From positions 774,501-838,500 of the forward strand of contig NC_033558.1 in the NCBI RefSeq assembly GCF_001680005.1: a stretch of DNA of 64,000 nucleotides, in the 5' to 3' direction. The DNA comes from Plasmodium coatneyi (taxonomy: Eukaryota; Apicomplexa; Aconoidasida; Haemosporida; Plasmodiidae). This document shows, in pieces, positions 9,746-21,355 of this stretch; position 1 is the stretch's first letter; each line of letters begins with the position of its first letter. The translations under genes and the position numbers were made by a program. The notes under the pieces are model-generated. The model ran no database searches. It was not told the origin of the DNA and saw only the letters and a list, made by a program, of their open reading frames with translations.

Positions 9746-11306
9746 TTACATGTTTTGATAACTAATATTGTTCCTGTTTTCTCCTCTCCTATTGTTTGCT
9801 GCCCTTCCACTTCCAGATGGTGGTCGTTTTCCATATATGGTAGATTTATCTGCAGAATCTGCTCTGGTGGATGCTACTGTGGAATATTCCGTAGAATCGA
9901 ACGTTGAACTATTATCCGTGAACGTATCAAAGTTGTGTCCAACTGTTCTTTTTTTTCTTCGATTTTTGTTGTTGTTTCCGCCAGAGAGGGTGTTACGTAA
10001 TCCAGAAAATAAATTGGTATACTAAGAAGGAAAAAAAAGGACAAGGAGATGAGCACGTATGTGTGTACAGAATATATATATGTATAATTACTGCTCACAT
10101 TTTAAGCATTCCATTTTAAACAATCCATTTTTAAATAGAGAAAAATAAAAATAATTAATATATATATGTTTCTATTTATAATTGTAATTATAGTTATATA
10201 TTATAATTATGTAGTATTACTTTATATAAAAAGAATAGCATTGTTGGTAATGCTACTGCAGCCAATGCACCGCTAGAAAAGGCAGCAGGTGCCATGGCAC
10301 TGCTAGCAGAACCATTATCAGCATCACTAAAACTTCCACTACTACCAGCTTGGTTTGGATTGGGATTTGGTTTAGATTTTGGTGTGAAACAGGAAAGGAG
10401 ATCCTTTCCACCTCCGTCCCCGTCCTCTCCGCCTGGTGGAAGTTCCTTCCCTCCATCAGACAGTGCTTTAGACTGCAGTTGTGATGGTGGTGGGATTTTG
10501 TTTTTACCATCCCCAATTTTATTTACAATTTTAGTACAGAAATCATCATTATCACTGTCAGCACTTGCTTCTAACTGCCTATAAGCTGAATCAGCTGCCT
10601 CTAAATAGGAGTTATATACCTGTGTACATGACCCTTTAGAAGCATTTATTCCCTTCCATATGGTTCGGTAGTCATAATAATAGTCAAAGATGGTTTTTCT
10701 TTCTTTAAAGAGAGTTGTGTCATCTGTATTGTCTATAGTTTCATAACTACATTGGTTGTTGAAGCCCTGCAATTTAGTGTACATGTTCTCCATAATAGCC
10801 TTAAATGAAGCAGTCCCCTTCCATTTGTCATATAACATATTTCCCAGCCAAAAATAAAAGAAATCACAAATTACTGAACAAGGTGATTGACTCGTTGTAT
10901 TCATTTTGGATACATGGCACCAAGCTTGTGTAATTTCTTTGGCATATTCTCCTTCATCTTTGAAGATCCCTCTCAAATTACCCTCCAGTATAGTCCTCAT
11001 TTGTTCTGTCCAGGAGCTGTTGTGCTCACATGTTTGTTTGTCACCATACTTCTGTTCGAATGCTGCATATATTCTTCTGGAAGGTAAGTCATCCTCACTG
11101 CACAGATCCACCTACAAAAGTGGAATTGTTGGGTGGAATGGGTGGAGTACATATAAATGTATTTATTTCTTACCTTCCATTTTATTATATTATGCACATA
11201 AAATATGGCATACACATATTATCACATTATTCATAGAATGTTATATGTCGGCACCATTAGAATACACCTAATTTATGTAATAAATGAAGCATATTACTTT
11301 TGTCAT
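9746..11306 (-). CDS. KIR: K4: single-ectodomain KIR gene with CD99-like linker
   Basis: Minus-strand exons 11306-11298 (MTK, donor GTAATA), 11111-10221 and 10021-9746, all phase 0, about 391 residues. Exon 2 opens VDLCSEDDLPSRRIYAAFE and has the PIR signature CDFFYFWLGNMLYDKW, FDYYYDYRTIW and paired cysteines. A Gly/Asp/Pro-rich linker follows, and at 10382-10317 comes a segment reading PNPNPNQAGSSGSFSDAD that closely resembles the extracellular part of host CD99. The transmembrane segment is GALAAVALPTMLFFLYK. The last exon opens YTNLFSGLRNTLSGG and ends ISYQNM. An alternative first exon, ATGGAAG at 11180-11174 with a GTAAGA donor, is out of phase with exon 2 and was not used. Frame is intact. 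CD99 mimicry is a published feature of some KIR proteins and is proposed to affect host immune-cell contacts. Confidence 0.87.
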
Positions 11307-12289
11307 TGTTCGGGTAGTTGTTTATTTATATGTACATTGCTTTTGTTGTATATAATTTATTCTGTAAACAGTTCATATATTCATAAAATATGGAATATAT
11401 ATACATATGTTGCTCATTTTACAGTGGTCACGAGTACATATGTGCATAAATTTCTACTCCTTCCAAAAGTAACTACTCCTTTGCTCCTTAAAAAAAAAAT
11501 GATAACACACACACAGACACATTAATTCATCACATACACATAGTTGAAATTAGAATTATGAGCAGGTACATTAAAACAACAGAATTAAAAAAAAAATGAA
11601 AAAAACAAACTTTTTATAAACACCCAATTTATAGATTTTGTACCTACACTCCCAGGACCTATACACTTCATTATTCGCTTATAGGAGATTCTTCGAAACA
11701 TAGTACTACTATTTATCCCCATTCCTTAGTGCTACCATAATAATTACACTTCCTTCCTAAGGCTAAAACATTTGTATTTATTATGGATTCATGCTCTTCT
11801 GTTTATTTAAGGAATTATTAAAATTTGTTAATATATAGTATAGTTCATGCACAATATTTTCTCTTCCTCATTTATTTATGTGCACATATTATAAAAATAT
11901 ATATGCTCCGTTCCACAGAATATTTAGAAATGTGCATAAAAACGATAAATGGAGGGAACTCCATGAATTATACATATGAAAATAAAAAAAATATGTACAC
12001 ACATACTTATCATCTTATTTCTTCCATTATATCACTCCACCCTCCCATTTGATATGCTTAAATAATAGTCATTTTTTTTTTACTTCGCGTTCACCTTTTG
12101 TCAACTATATTCTAACTCACCAACACAAAATATACATATTCCTCCATCTCAGCTCCCCCCTTCATTTTTAATTCACATCGCACCCTACACATTACTTTAC
12201 CACTTCACCCTTCCTTCTTCCTCTCCAATGAGTACACTCAAGTTATGGGATTAAGTTTTAGGATATAAGAAGACGGATTTCTATTTTTC
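11307..12289. promoter_or_regulatory. Upstream region of K4
   Basis: No gene. The recurring upstream element appears inverted (GGAATTATTAAAATTTGTTAATATA near 11810-11835, about 510 bases before the start codon), followed by GTTCATGCACAATATTTTCTCTTCC and a TTATGTGCACATATT segment near 11876-11890. The rest is AT-rich sequence with short low-complexity open frames. Confidence 0.4.
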
Positions 12290-14300
12290 CACTAGAGGTT
12301 AGGGTTCAGGTTTTAGGGTTTCAGGGTTTAGGGGTTCGGGGTTTAGGGATTAGGTTTTAGGGTTTTAGGGATCAGGATTCAGGTTCCAGGGGTCAGGCAA
12401 TAGGGATTAGGATTTCAGCATTTACGGTTTAGCGTTCTTGCTAAGATTTTACGAGTCTAGGCTTTAGGGGTCAATGTTCACCTTTTAGGGTTTATGGCTC
12501 GAAGATTAGCATTTAATGTTTAGGTCTCAGGGCTTAGGGTTCAGTGTTTAGAGTTTAAGATTCAGTGCTTAGGATTTAATGTTTAGGTTTCAGGATTTTA
12601 TGGTTTTAGGGCTTCGTTTTAGGATTGGGTTTAGTAATTCAGGCTTTAATGTTCAGGGTTCTGGGTTTAGGGTTCAGGTTTCAGGAATCGTTTTTTAGTG
12701 CTCAGGATTTAGGATTAGGAATTTAGTGTTCAAGGTTTAGGTGTAGGGTTCAAGGTTTAGGGTTGAGGGCTTAGGTTTATGGTTCAAGATTTAGGGTTTA
12801 GGTTTCGGGATTTATGGTTGAGGGTTCAGTGTTGAGGGTTTAGGGTTGGGGGTTTAGGATTTAGGCATCTGGGTTTAGGGTCTAGGATTCGGGGCTTAGG
12901 GCTTAGTATTTAGGGTTAAGGATTTATGGTTCAGGGTTTAGGGTTTAGGATTTAGGGTTTAATGTTTAGTGTTCAGAGTTTAGGTTTTAGAGTTCAGGGT
13001 TTAGGGTTTAGTGTTTAGGATTCCGAGTTCAAGGTTCAAGGATTAGATTTCAGGACTTAGAAATTAGCATTTAGTGTTCAGGGTTTATGGTTCGGGGTTC
13101 AGCTTTTGGATTTTAAAGTTTAGGGTTGAGAGTTTAGGGATTAGGATTCAGGGTTTAGGCTTCGGGATTTAGGCTTAGGAGTTCTGGCGTCAGGGTGTTG
13201 GTTTAGTTTTAGGGTGCAGGGTATAGAGTTTAGTGGCTAGGGTTTAGAGTTTAGTTTTCAGTATTTAGTGTTCTCGGTTTAGGGTTTTGAGTTGGAGTTT
13301 AGGGGTTAGGTCTTAGGGTTTAGCGTTCAGGTTTTAGGTATTAGTGTTTATCGCTTGGGTTTCATTTTACTCAATAATTTTTTACTAACGAGAACGTTAT
13401 CCATATTATTCAGGGTTCAGGTCTGAGGGTTAAATCCTGGACCGTAAATCCTGAAGCACGAATTCTGAAGGTTAAATTCTAAGCTCTGAACCCTAAATCC
13501 TGAACCTTAAACTCTAAACATTGAACCCCAAACCCTAAAACATGAACCCTAAACCATGAACCCTAAGCCCTGAACCCTAAACCATGAACCCTAAAACCTT
13601 AACCCTAAAGCATTAACCTAAAACCTGAACCCTCAACACTGATCCCTAAACCCTAAACATTGAACCCTGAACCCTAAAACTTGAACCCTAAACCACGAAC
13701 CCTAAACCCTGAACCATAAACCATGAACCCTAAAACCTGAACCCTAAAGCATTAACCCTAAACCGGAACCCTAAACACTGAACCATAAACCATGAACCCT
13801 AAACCCTGAACCCTCATCCATAAAACCTTAACCCTAATAACTGAAAACTAAACCCTGAAACCTAAATATTAGAACCTCAACCCTATACACTGAAACCGAA
13901 ATTCTAAAGCTTGAGCCCTTAAATATGAGCCACCAGCCATGAGCACTAAACCCTTAATTGTAAGCAAATAAAACCTAAATACTGAACCCTAAACCCTGAA
14001 ACCGAAATTCAGCACGATATAAATTCTGAACACTAAAAACTGTACCCTGAACTCTGAACCCTAAACCCTGAACCCTAAACCCTAAACCCTAAACCCTAAA
14101 CCCTAAACCCTGATCCATAAATCCTGAACCCTAACCCCTGAACCATAACCTCTGAACCCTAACCCCTGAACCCTAAACTCGAAACCCCAATCTCGAAACC
14201 CCAATCTCGAAACCCCAATCTCGAAACCCCAATCTCGAAACCCTAAACTCGAAACCCCAATCTCGAAGCCCTAAACTCGAAACCCTGAATCCTAATTAGT
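12290..14300. repeat. A2: largest telomere-like array, fusion orientation (between K4 and S1)
   Basis: G-rich heptads (GGGTTTA, GGGTTCA and variants) cover 12290-13360; C-rich heptads (AACCCTAAACCCTGAACC type) cover 13430-14300, with a spacer around 13365-13425 that contains AACGAGAACGTTATCC. At about 2 kb it is the longest array here. The right half includes a fresh sub-array of pure CCCTAAA near 14058-14110. It separates a KIR gene from the SICAvar gene, so both families share the arrangement. Confidence 0.95.
14174..14288. repeat. 14-bp tandem repeat CTCGAAACCCCAAT inside A2
   Basis: Within the C-rich half of A2 the heptad changes into a 14-base unit, CTCGAAACCCCAAT, repeated several times with very little divergence, alternating with CTAAACTCGAAACC variants. 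High identity compared with the drifted heptads around it points to recent local amplification. No open frame or RNA structure is implied. Confidence 0.85.
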
Positions 14301-15392
14301 GAGCCCTTTCCGTTCAGAACTTCCTCTTAATAGTTTTATTATAAACGAATTCTGCTATTCAGAATTCTCTTTTAGGTATTTGCATTAGTAGCAGTTTATT
14401 TTTTTACTTAGGTTGCTGATAGTTTATATAAGTGGCACTTATGTACTTGATAGACCTTTTCATAATGCAGAGTGAATGGTTGAATAGGGGAAAGGAGGGA
14501 AGAGAAAGAATTTGTGTTAGTATTAATTCATGGCGAACATATATATTTTATACATTCTTATGTAGTTATGTACTGTAGGATAAGAAAATGAATGTTACTC
14601 TTTTTTCCTTTTCTCTGCTTTTAAAATTTGCTGAAAGAAGTATGAACTTGGAATACACAGAAAAGTACTTTCCGTACTAAACATGGTCAATTAGGCAATT
14701 TTATAATTGAGTGAAATTTCACTATAACACTTGTTCTCCACAGTTCCTTACGCACTTTATTTTTTCTTTGTAATTTATTTATTGACAATGTGCTAATGAC
14801 TATTTATACATAAAAATCATGTATTTAGCAATTCCATGGTGAGATATATATTTTTTTCTCTGACGATAACTTGTTTTTAGTGATTTCCCTCTTTTTTTAG
14901 TTAATGTTTTTGTTAATTTTTTTTTTGCTAAATTGTTTGTAACATTAATTTGGAGGGAACATATGCGGAGAATAACTTCTAACGGGGGAAAAAAAAGCAT
15001 TGCGTTCAGCTTAAGTGTAAAAGTTGTACATAAAATGACAGAATAAAAAAAGAAGGGAGGAAAGAGAATGAAATAATGTACTGTATAACGAAAGGAATAA
15101 TATGCTGCATGACGAAAAGAAGAAAAATACTTACCAGGCTGTAGGAATGCATAAAATATGTAAAATATACAATGCTCTTAAAAATGAATAAGGAGAAGAG
15201 GAAAGAGAAAAAAAAAAAAGAAGCGAAAGTGAAAAATGAAGAATAATGAATTCTGTATTTTCAGAAGTGTCAGTGGAAGAATAACGTTATAGGTGGGGAA
15301 AATGTGTTATACACATAGAACTTAGTAGAATGCTATTTTCAATCCGTAATGAAACGATGTTGATTTTCCATTGTGAATAGTGTTGATAAAAA
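14301..15392. promoter_or_regulatory. Upstream region of the SICAvar gene
   Basis: No gene is seen. The sequence is AT-rich with A-runs near 15205-15222. It does not show the ordered KIR upstream pieces clearly, although a GTTTATATAAGTGGCAC segment lies near 14421. The start codon at 15393 follows TTGATAAAA. Confidence 0.35.
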
Positions 15393-18300
15393 TGTTTCCA
15401 TCGAACAATAAATTTGATCAATTGAAGAAGAAGTGGTTGGCAGCACAGGATAGTAGAAGTGCAGGAAATAAGGAGGTATGTTATAATAGTAATATTTCTG
15501 TGTAGACTATGTGTTCTGCGTCGTATGGAATTCTATATTCTGTTCTTCATGAAAAGTAATTATTATGTGTGATGTGGTATGTACACATTAATATATTATT
15601 TTAATATATAGAGAAAATTATTGATGCAAATACTGAAGTGGACTGGGGAATTCATTAAAGGCGCGGGTGAAGACGATGGCGGAATTGGTGCCAGCGGATG
15701 TGGTGAGCAGTATGATGGTAAAGAAGTGACAGAGAAAGTGGACAAAGAAGTGTGTACATTCATTTTAGGGAATTTATGGAAAATACATGATAAAACTTAC
15801 GTGTGGGGAACCAGGGACATAAATAAAGAAATGGAAGCATATGTGTACTGCGCTGTTATGAGCGCGTGGTTATACTGGTATAAGGATAAAAATTGTGGAG
15901 CTGACAGAGTTATGGAACACGCTTTTGAAAAAATGAGATTATTGTGCGGACCTCCTGGGAAGGGAGGAAAGTGCTATAACTGTGAATATGAAAAATTGGA
16001 GAAGATGAAAATCGGAAATATAGACATCTTAGGGACTATATTAGGGATAGTGAAGAACGAAAACAATGCTATGGGAGACATGTATAACAAGATACCAGAA
16101 AATAAATGTAAGCAGGAGAAAATTTCTCGGCGACCACAAGCAATAGAACCGGTGGGTGGAAAAATGACCGCACAGCAGTTCCATTTCCTAAGTAGCTTAT
16201 TAACAAAGTGGATCATGGAAAAGGGTATGGCCAATGTGAACCAATTTGGGGTAAGTGAACTCTTTACTTATATGAAAAAAAGGAAAATAGGAAAGAAAAG
16301 AAAATATGAGAGAGGAAGGCATATATATATATATGGACATGTATATATGTCTATATATGTGTATAATTACTTCCTCCTTTTTATATTGCAGAAAGGAATC
16401 TGGGCAGGTTTGGGGAAAATATTTGAGAATCTTATGAATACTCTTCGGGGTGAGGAAACTGAAATAGCAACTAGCTGTGCTACTGGGAAGAAGGAAAATG
16501 GGGAAAATATAACACCATGGACAAGTCCGGAAAAAGAGCTATGCAAAGCTATGTTGAAAGTAATGCTATATACGAATGGATTAACACAGAATTTAAGAGT
16601 AAGAAATAATGTTGCTGATGAAGATGAAGTAACGACATATCTAAGGTGTTTAGTAGGGACCCTTGTATTAGTAGAATTATATGGTAAACACTGCCGTTTT
16701 GAAAAGGTACTTCCACATGTATCACGTGTAGTAAGGGAGAAGGTGAAGGAAAAGAATTTAAAAATGACGGGGGACATATGTTATAACCAAAATCTAGAAG
16801 AAGTAAAAGTAGGGGGGAAACTAATTGGTGCAACAATAAAAGAATGGATAAACGAGGGAGGATGGAATAGTGATAACAAAGTAGGGAAGTATACAATTGT
16901 TATGGGAGAGGCGAAAAGTTGTTCTGAAGATGCAGGGAATAAAGGTGCTGAAGGAGCAGGAGCAGGAAGTAAGAAGAATGTAGCTGGTGTGACGAGTGAA
17001 GAGGGAATTAAAAAATTAAAGGAAGTAATGAAAGAAGGCAAAACTGTGTCAAAGGAAGATGCAGACAGTGTAATAACGAATGTCGTTGAGAAAGGATTAA
17101 TGACGGATGATGATATAAAGAAGGTGTTTGAGAGTGAACTGGAACGAAAAATACAGGAAGCAATAAAAAAACAAACTGCAACCTCAACCCTAACAATAGA
17201 CCAAGAAACTTGCACAATCAGTGGATTGGATGACCAGGAGCAAGGTATGTTAATCTTTTCTTCTCTTCTCACTACTATTGTTTCAAAGTGTCTATAATTA
17301 TATTCAAATATATTTTAACCCAAGGAATGAAATATTTATAAAGGAATAAGTATATATATGCTTTGTTTCCGTATATTTGTTTTAAATTCCTTTATAGATA
17401 ATTGGGATGAACTATTCACACAATTCTCCAATGTTCCAAGTGATGCTGATAAGAATGGTGTTTATGATAAGTGGGTAGGGATGAAAAGTGTGTGTGAAAA
17501 GAATGTTCTCACGGAAGAAGACTTAAGTGAACAGGAAAAATTCTTTTGTGAAGTTTTAATAAGGAACTTAATAATTGCGAATGAACATAAATATGATTGT
17601 GAGAAAAAGAGTGTACAGTTAGCAGGAGGAAAAAATAAACCGTGTGTAGGAAAATGCGATCTCCTGACTATATGGCTGACCTATGTAAAAGGTCGTTGTG
17701 TTAGTGAGGAATTAATTAAATATGCCTATGAGGCTATGGAACAGTTAGAGACTAAGTGGAATAATAAGGATGTTAAGGATCTTTGTAAATATGGAGAAAC
17801 TAGTAATCTTTATAGGAATAACAATGATATTTTGAATGCCATTATTGTAAAAATGGCGTGTGATGCGAAACGGGGAAAAATGAACAACGTCCACAATAGT
17901 AATTGGTGTAATGACAAAAATAGGCAGTATACTGCAAACATACTTCAGGGCGTAGCTCGCACTGGCAGCACCAGACAACAGCCTACAAAGGGGAATGAGT
18001 TAATAAAACAATTGAAGGAAATTGAGAAAGAAACTAAGGGCCAATTGGACGAAGTAAAGAGGGAAGTGGAGGAATCAGTTAAAGCAACATCATCCTCCTC
18101 CTCAGGTGGTACGTGTACTGATGGAAGTTTATGTGATCGTGTAAAATGTGTATCAGAAAAATGGAGGTGGAACAGGGAGGATAGGAAAGGAGTAACATTC
18201 GGATCGGACTGGGTAAAAATTCCTATTATTGATTATAGTCCAAAAGGAGCATAATGAATAATACTCCATCCTTGTACTGTCGGAGGGAGGTAAATACAAA

Positions 18301-20430
18301 TATTATGCATTCACTTAGTACAGATATAGATTCCACCTTCCATTTTATTAGCCGAAGAAATTTTGGGGGTGGGACGTCAAGAAGGAATTGGAGAGATTGT
18401 CTAAGGATATACTTGAAGAAAGTGCAAAAATGGATCAGAACTGTACGAGCTTCAGTGGGACAAATAAAGAGGCATGCAAGCTCATTACAGCAGGATTAAA
18501 ACATATATACAGCACTCAGGTAGATGAGAAAAATAGCGACCAAGTACAAGCGCAACATAATAGACCATTTTATCAAACTATGTCATGCGCAGCATTAAAT
18601 GTTTATGCAGATATGCTTATAAAGGAAACAGGGGGTCAGCCGTGCGCTATAACCGAAGTAGCAATAGGAAAAATGTTTAATGAAGGAAATAAACAGATAA
18701 GTACATGGTGTAAGGATAAGACTGGTAGTAGCTTGCAATGTGTTACATGTGAAAGGAAACCTAACTTAAATTGTGAAATAGAGTATAATAATATCAAATA
18801 CAATGTGACAAAAAAAGTGGGTAACCTACTCCAAGAGGATAGCAACATACAACCAACTCTAACTACTATAAATGATATGTGTAAGAAGAGTCAAGCACCG
18901 AAGGAAAAAACGGAAAATTCCGACACGCAAAAATCAGGTAAGGAGGATGTAACATGTGGTGAAGCAGCTACATATAGGGGAAACAGCGGTGGGGTCCTTA
19001 TAGAAGTTAGTGGCGCTGCAGCACAGCAGGAACACTGTGAAGGATATCAGCCCCATGTACCTAAGGCGAATGAAGAGGATGATGGTGAAAAATTGGTGAG
19101 AACATTATTAGCGGAGAACCCTAGTTTAATCCTTGAGGATCCATCCTCTCCTCCTACTCACACTGCAGGTGCAGGTGACTCCTCCTCCGCCCTTCAACAT
19201 CCGGACGATGACGAAAATACTAAGAGCAGCCCTCCAAAGGTAGATGCTGACACTGAAAAGAAGGCTTCTGCAACGGATGAGGACGATGTAGATTCTAATA
19301 ATAATGGTGAACAAGGTGCCTCCCCTGTTGATGTTGTTGTTGGTGGTGGTAGTAGCGTCGAACCATCCGGTAGCGAAATTGTCGCTCCAGGGGAAGAACC
19401 TCCCTCTGGAGCAGGTGGGGAACCGGACTCATCAACACAGGGAATATCACCAACATCATCCTTACCAGCAGCAGGAAAAACATCACATTCACCAGGAACA
19501 AGAACAAATAATGTACCATTCCCCCTTCCTTCCAGGAAGGGGAATGGAAGGAAGGAAGGGATGGACAACCCTTCGGAACTCCTTACCCCATACCTTCCTA
19601 CCATTCCTGTCTTCATTGGTCTTTCTGTTACGAGTTATTTACTTTGGAAGGTAAGAAAAAAAAAAAAAAAAAAGAAGAAGATTTTTTTTTCCTTTAAAAT
19701 GAGCAAATTATACACATGTTTTATAATGATAATTACTCTTCTAATAACAAAATTTCACACTCTAAAAACACACCCTAGCAACCTTCCATTTTACCACCCC
19801 TAACAAACTTTTCCTTTTTATTCTCTGCAGTATCTTGCCTTACCTGGTAAAAGAAAACGTTACAGAAGAGCTCCTCAAATACGTGGTCCACTTCCCTTAG
19901 AACAGCAGATTGTTGACGAAGTGGACGACCAGGCAGATGGTACACATGAATATACCTTAGTAAAGGAACGCAAACCTCGTTCTACGCCTATAAAAAGGAG
20001 GAAAAAACGGGGCGTTGATCGCCGTGCTGTTGGTCGTCGTCGTGGTGTGCGTCGCCGCATGATTATTGATATTCATTTAGAAGTCTTAGCCGAATGCCAA
20101 AAAGGGGATCTGCATTCGACGAAGGGGGATTATTTTACCATTCTTGTTCAAGAGTTTATGGGAAGCGAATTCATAAAAGAGGAAAATGTTCCTAAGGAAC
20201 AGGTTGAAAGTTCAGATTTCGGGTTTAGGGAGGAAGACTTTCTTCCTAAGGAACAAGTTCACATTTCAGATTCCACGTTTAGGGAAGAAGACTTTATTCC
20301 TAGGGAAGATGTTCCTAAGGAAGAAATTCCTAAGTTTGATGTTCCTAAGGGACAAGTTCCATGTTCAGATTCCGGGTTTAGGGTTAATGTTCCTAAGGAA
20401 CAGGTTCCAAGTTCAGGGTTCCGGTTTTAG
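15393..20430 (+). CDS. SICAvar: S1: SICAvar gene, six exons, short form
   Basis: SICA (schizont-infected cell agglutination) antigen, the large variant protein of P. knowlesi on infected red cells. Proposed exons: 15393-15476 (28 codons from MFPSNNKFDQ), 15612-16250, 16392-17244, 17398-18191, 18352-19650 and 19831-20430, about 1,422 residues. The 16250 donor is GTAAGT; the 17244 exon ends in phase 1 and is completed by 17398 (G|AT, giving DNWDELF). Cysteine-rich blocks contain CYNCEYEKLEKMK, SLCDRVKCVSEKW and KEACKLITAGLKHIY, typical of SICA alpha/beta domains. An acidic Ser/Pro linker precedes the transmembrane segment (IPVFIGLSVTSYLLWK). The last exon is the SICA C-terminal domain (IIDIHLEVLAECQKGDLHST, EFMGSEFI) followed by PKEQV-type repeats. 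The donor of exon 4 is ambiguous (18192 or 18213). The final repeat block ends early at TAG 20428-20430 (see next entry). Full-size SICAvar genes are longer, so this is a short member. Confidence 0.85.
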
Positions 20431-20521
20431 GAAAGGAGAATTTGTTCCTATGGAAGATATTTCTATGGTTGATGTTCCTAAGGAACAGGTTCCAAGTTCA
20501 GATTGCAGGTATACGGTGTAG
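20431..20521 (+). pseudogene. Out-of-frame remainder of the SICAvar C-terminal repeats
   Basis: After the TAG at 20428-20430 another frame continues the same repeat language (KGEFVPMEDISMVDVPKEQV) to a TAG at 20519-20521. Comparison with the repeat unit just upstream (near 20371-20390) shows one additional base around 20417-20426, where TCAGATTCCGGGTTTAGG-type sequence has become TCAGGGTTCCGGTTTTAGG. About 30 codons are thus cut from the tail. The main SICA_C block is upstream and intact, so the protein may still work. Sequencing error is possible. Confidence 0.65.
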
Positions 20522-21355
20522 TAAATATTTTATTTCTATTCAAAACGATAAGATATTATTTACATATAATTAATTTTTTCATCATGGAATAAGACACCCT
20601 GTGAGAGACATCCAAATATTAGGAAGTGCTAATATAGGAAGTATGGACGCAGAACCTATTAAAATTGATTTGTTCAATGAACGCACACATCTCTCTGGAA
20701 TTTTTTCTTCATTAGGGTTGCTGTAACACATGGAGAAAGGAACGAATTTAAGGAATAAGGAGTATCTCTTTTTTTTTTGTTTCACCTTTTCACATGGTTT
20801 ATATGCTTATGTGTGATTTATCAACATGTATATATGCGAGACCGCGTAAAAATTTTTTTTATTATATGAAGGTGTTTTTTTTTTCTTCGTTTTTTTCGTA
20901 TTGTACTAAGGTGCTTATGTTCATGTGTAACCAATATAAGTGGAAGAAAAATTTTTTTCCTCCTTCACTTTATTTTGATTTGTTTGCAACTTCCTTACTT
21001 AAGGTTCAAGGTGCTTATTCATTTTGTTATAAAATATTGACTTTATAAATATTTTGTTTTTTGTTTTTTAAAATACACGAATATTTCTTCAAAGAGATCA
21101 GCACCTTTTTCCGCATCCGTGTTGGGAGTACCTTATCTCAAGTTGTCATTTAAACATACAAATGAAGGAAAGAAAAAAAAGTAGTGAAATATGAAGAAAA
21201 GGAATAAAAAAAAAAAAGAAGAAAAAGTAAAAAAAGAAGGAGGGGATGAATACCACTCTGCTCTTTCCACACTGTATGAACTGTGTGCGCAGTGTTATTT
21301 ATATCACGCCGCCCCTTCAGGAGGGGGTGAGGGAACATTCCCTTTCAATGTTACA
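20522..21355. other. Tail-to-tail gap S1/K5
   Basis: No confirmed gene. 20581-20724 on the plus strand is open for 47 codons (HHGIRHPVRDIQILGSAN...) without homology I recognise. From 20830 the shared KIR 3' modules begin: ATGTGTAACCAATATAAGTGG near 20922-20942, CACTTTATTTTGATTTG near 20965, GTGCTTATTCATTTTGTTATAAAAT near 21012-21036, and TTTTAAAATACACGAATAT near 21066, also seen at 37659 after K8. On the K5 side is the inverted 3' box CACACTGTATGAACTGTGTG near 21267-21286. The SICAvar gene therefore shares its 3' flank with KIR genes. Confidence 0.55.

Noticed and set aside
9331..9765. Plus-strand 144-codon frame in the K3/K4 gap
   Set aside because: It lies over the inverted 3' modules of K4 and is explained by their low-complexity sequence; no homologous frame is kept in other gaps.
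11174..11180. ATGGAAG with a GTAAGA donor as first exon of K4
   Set aside because: Its phase does not fit exon 2; the exon at 11306-11298 does.
19194..19616. Minus-strand 140-codon frame inside the SICAvar gene
   Set aside because: It mirrors the Ser/Pro/Asp-rich linker of the real plus-strand exon.
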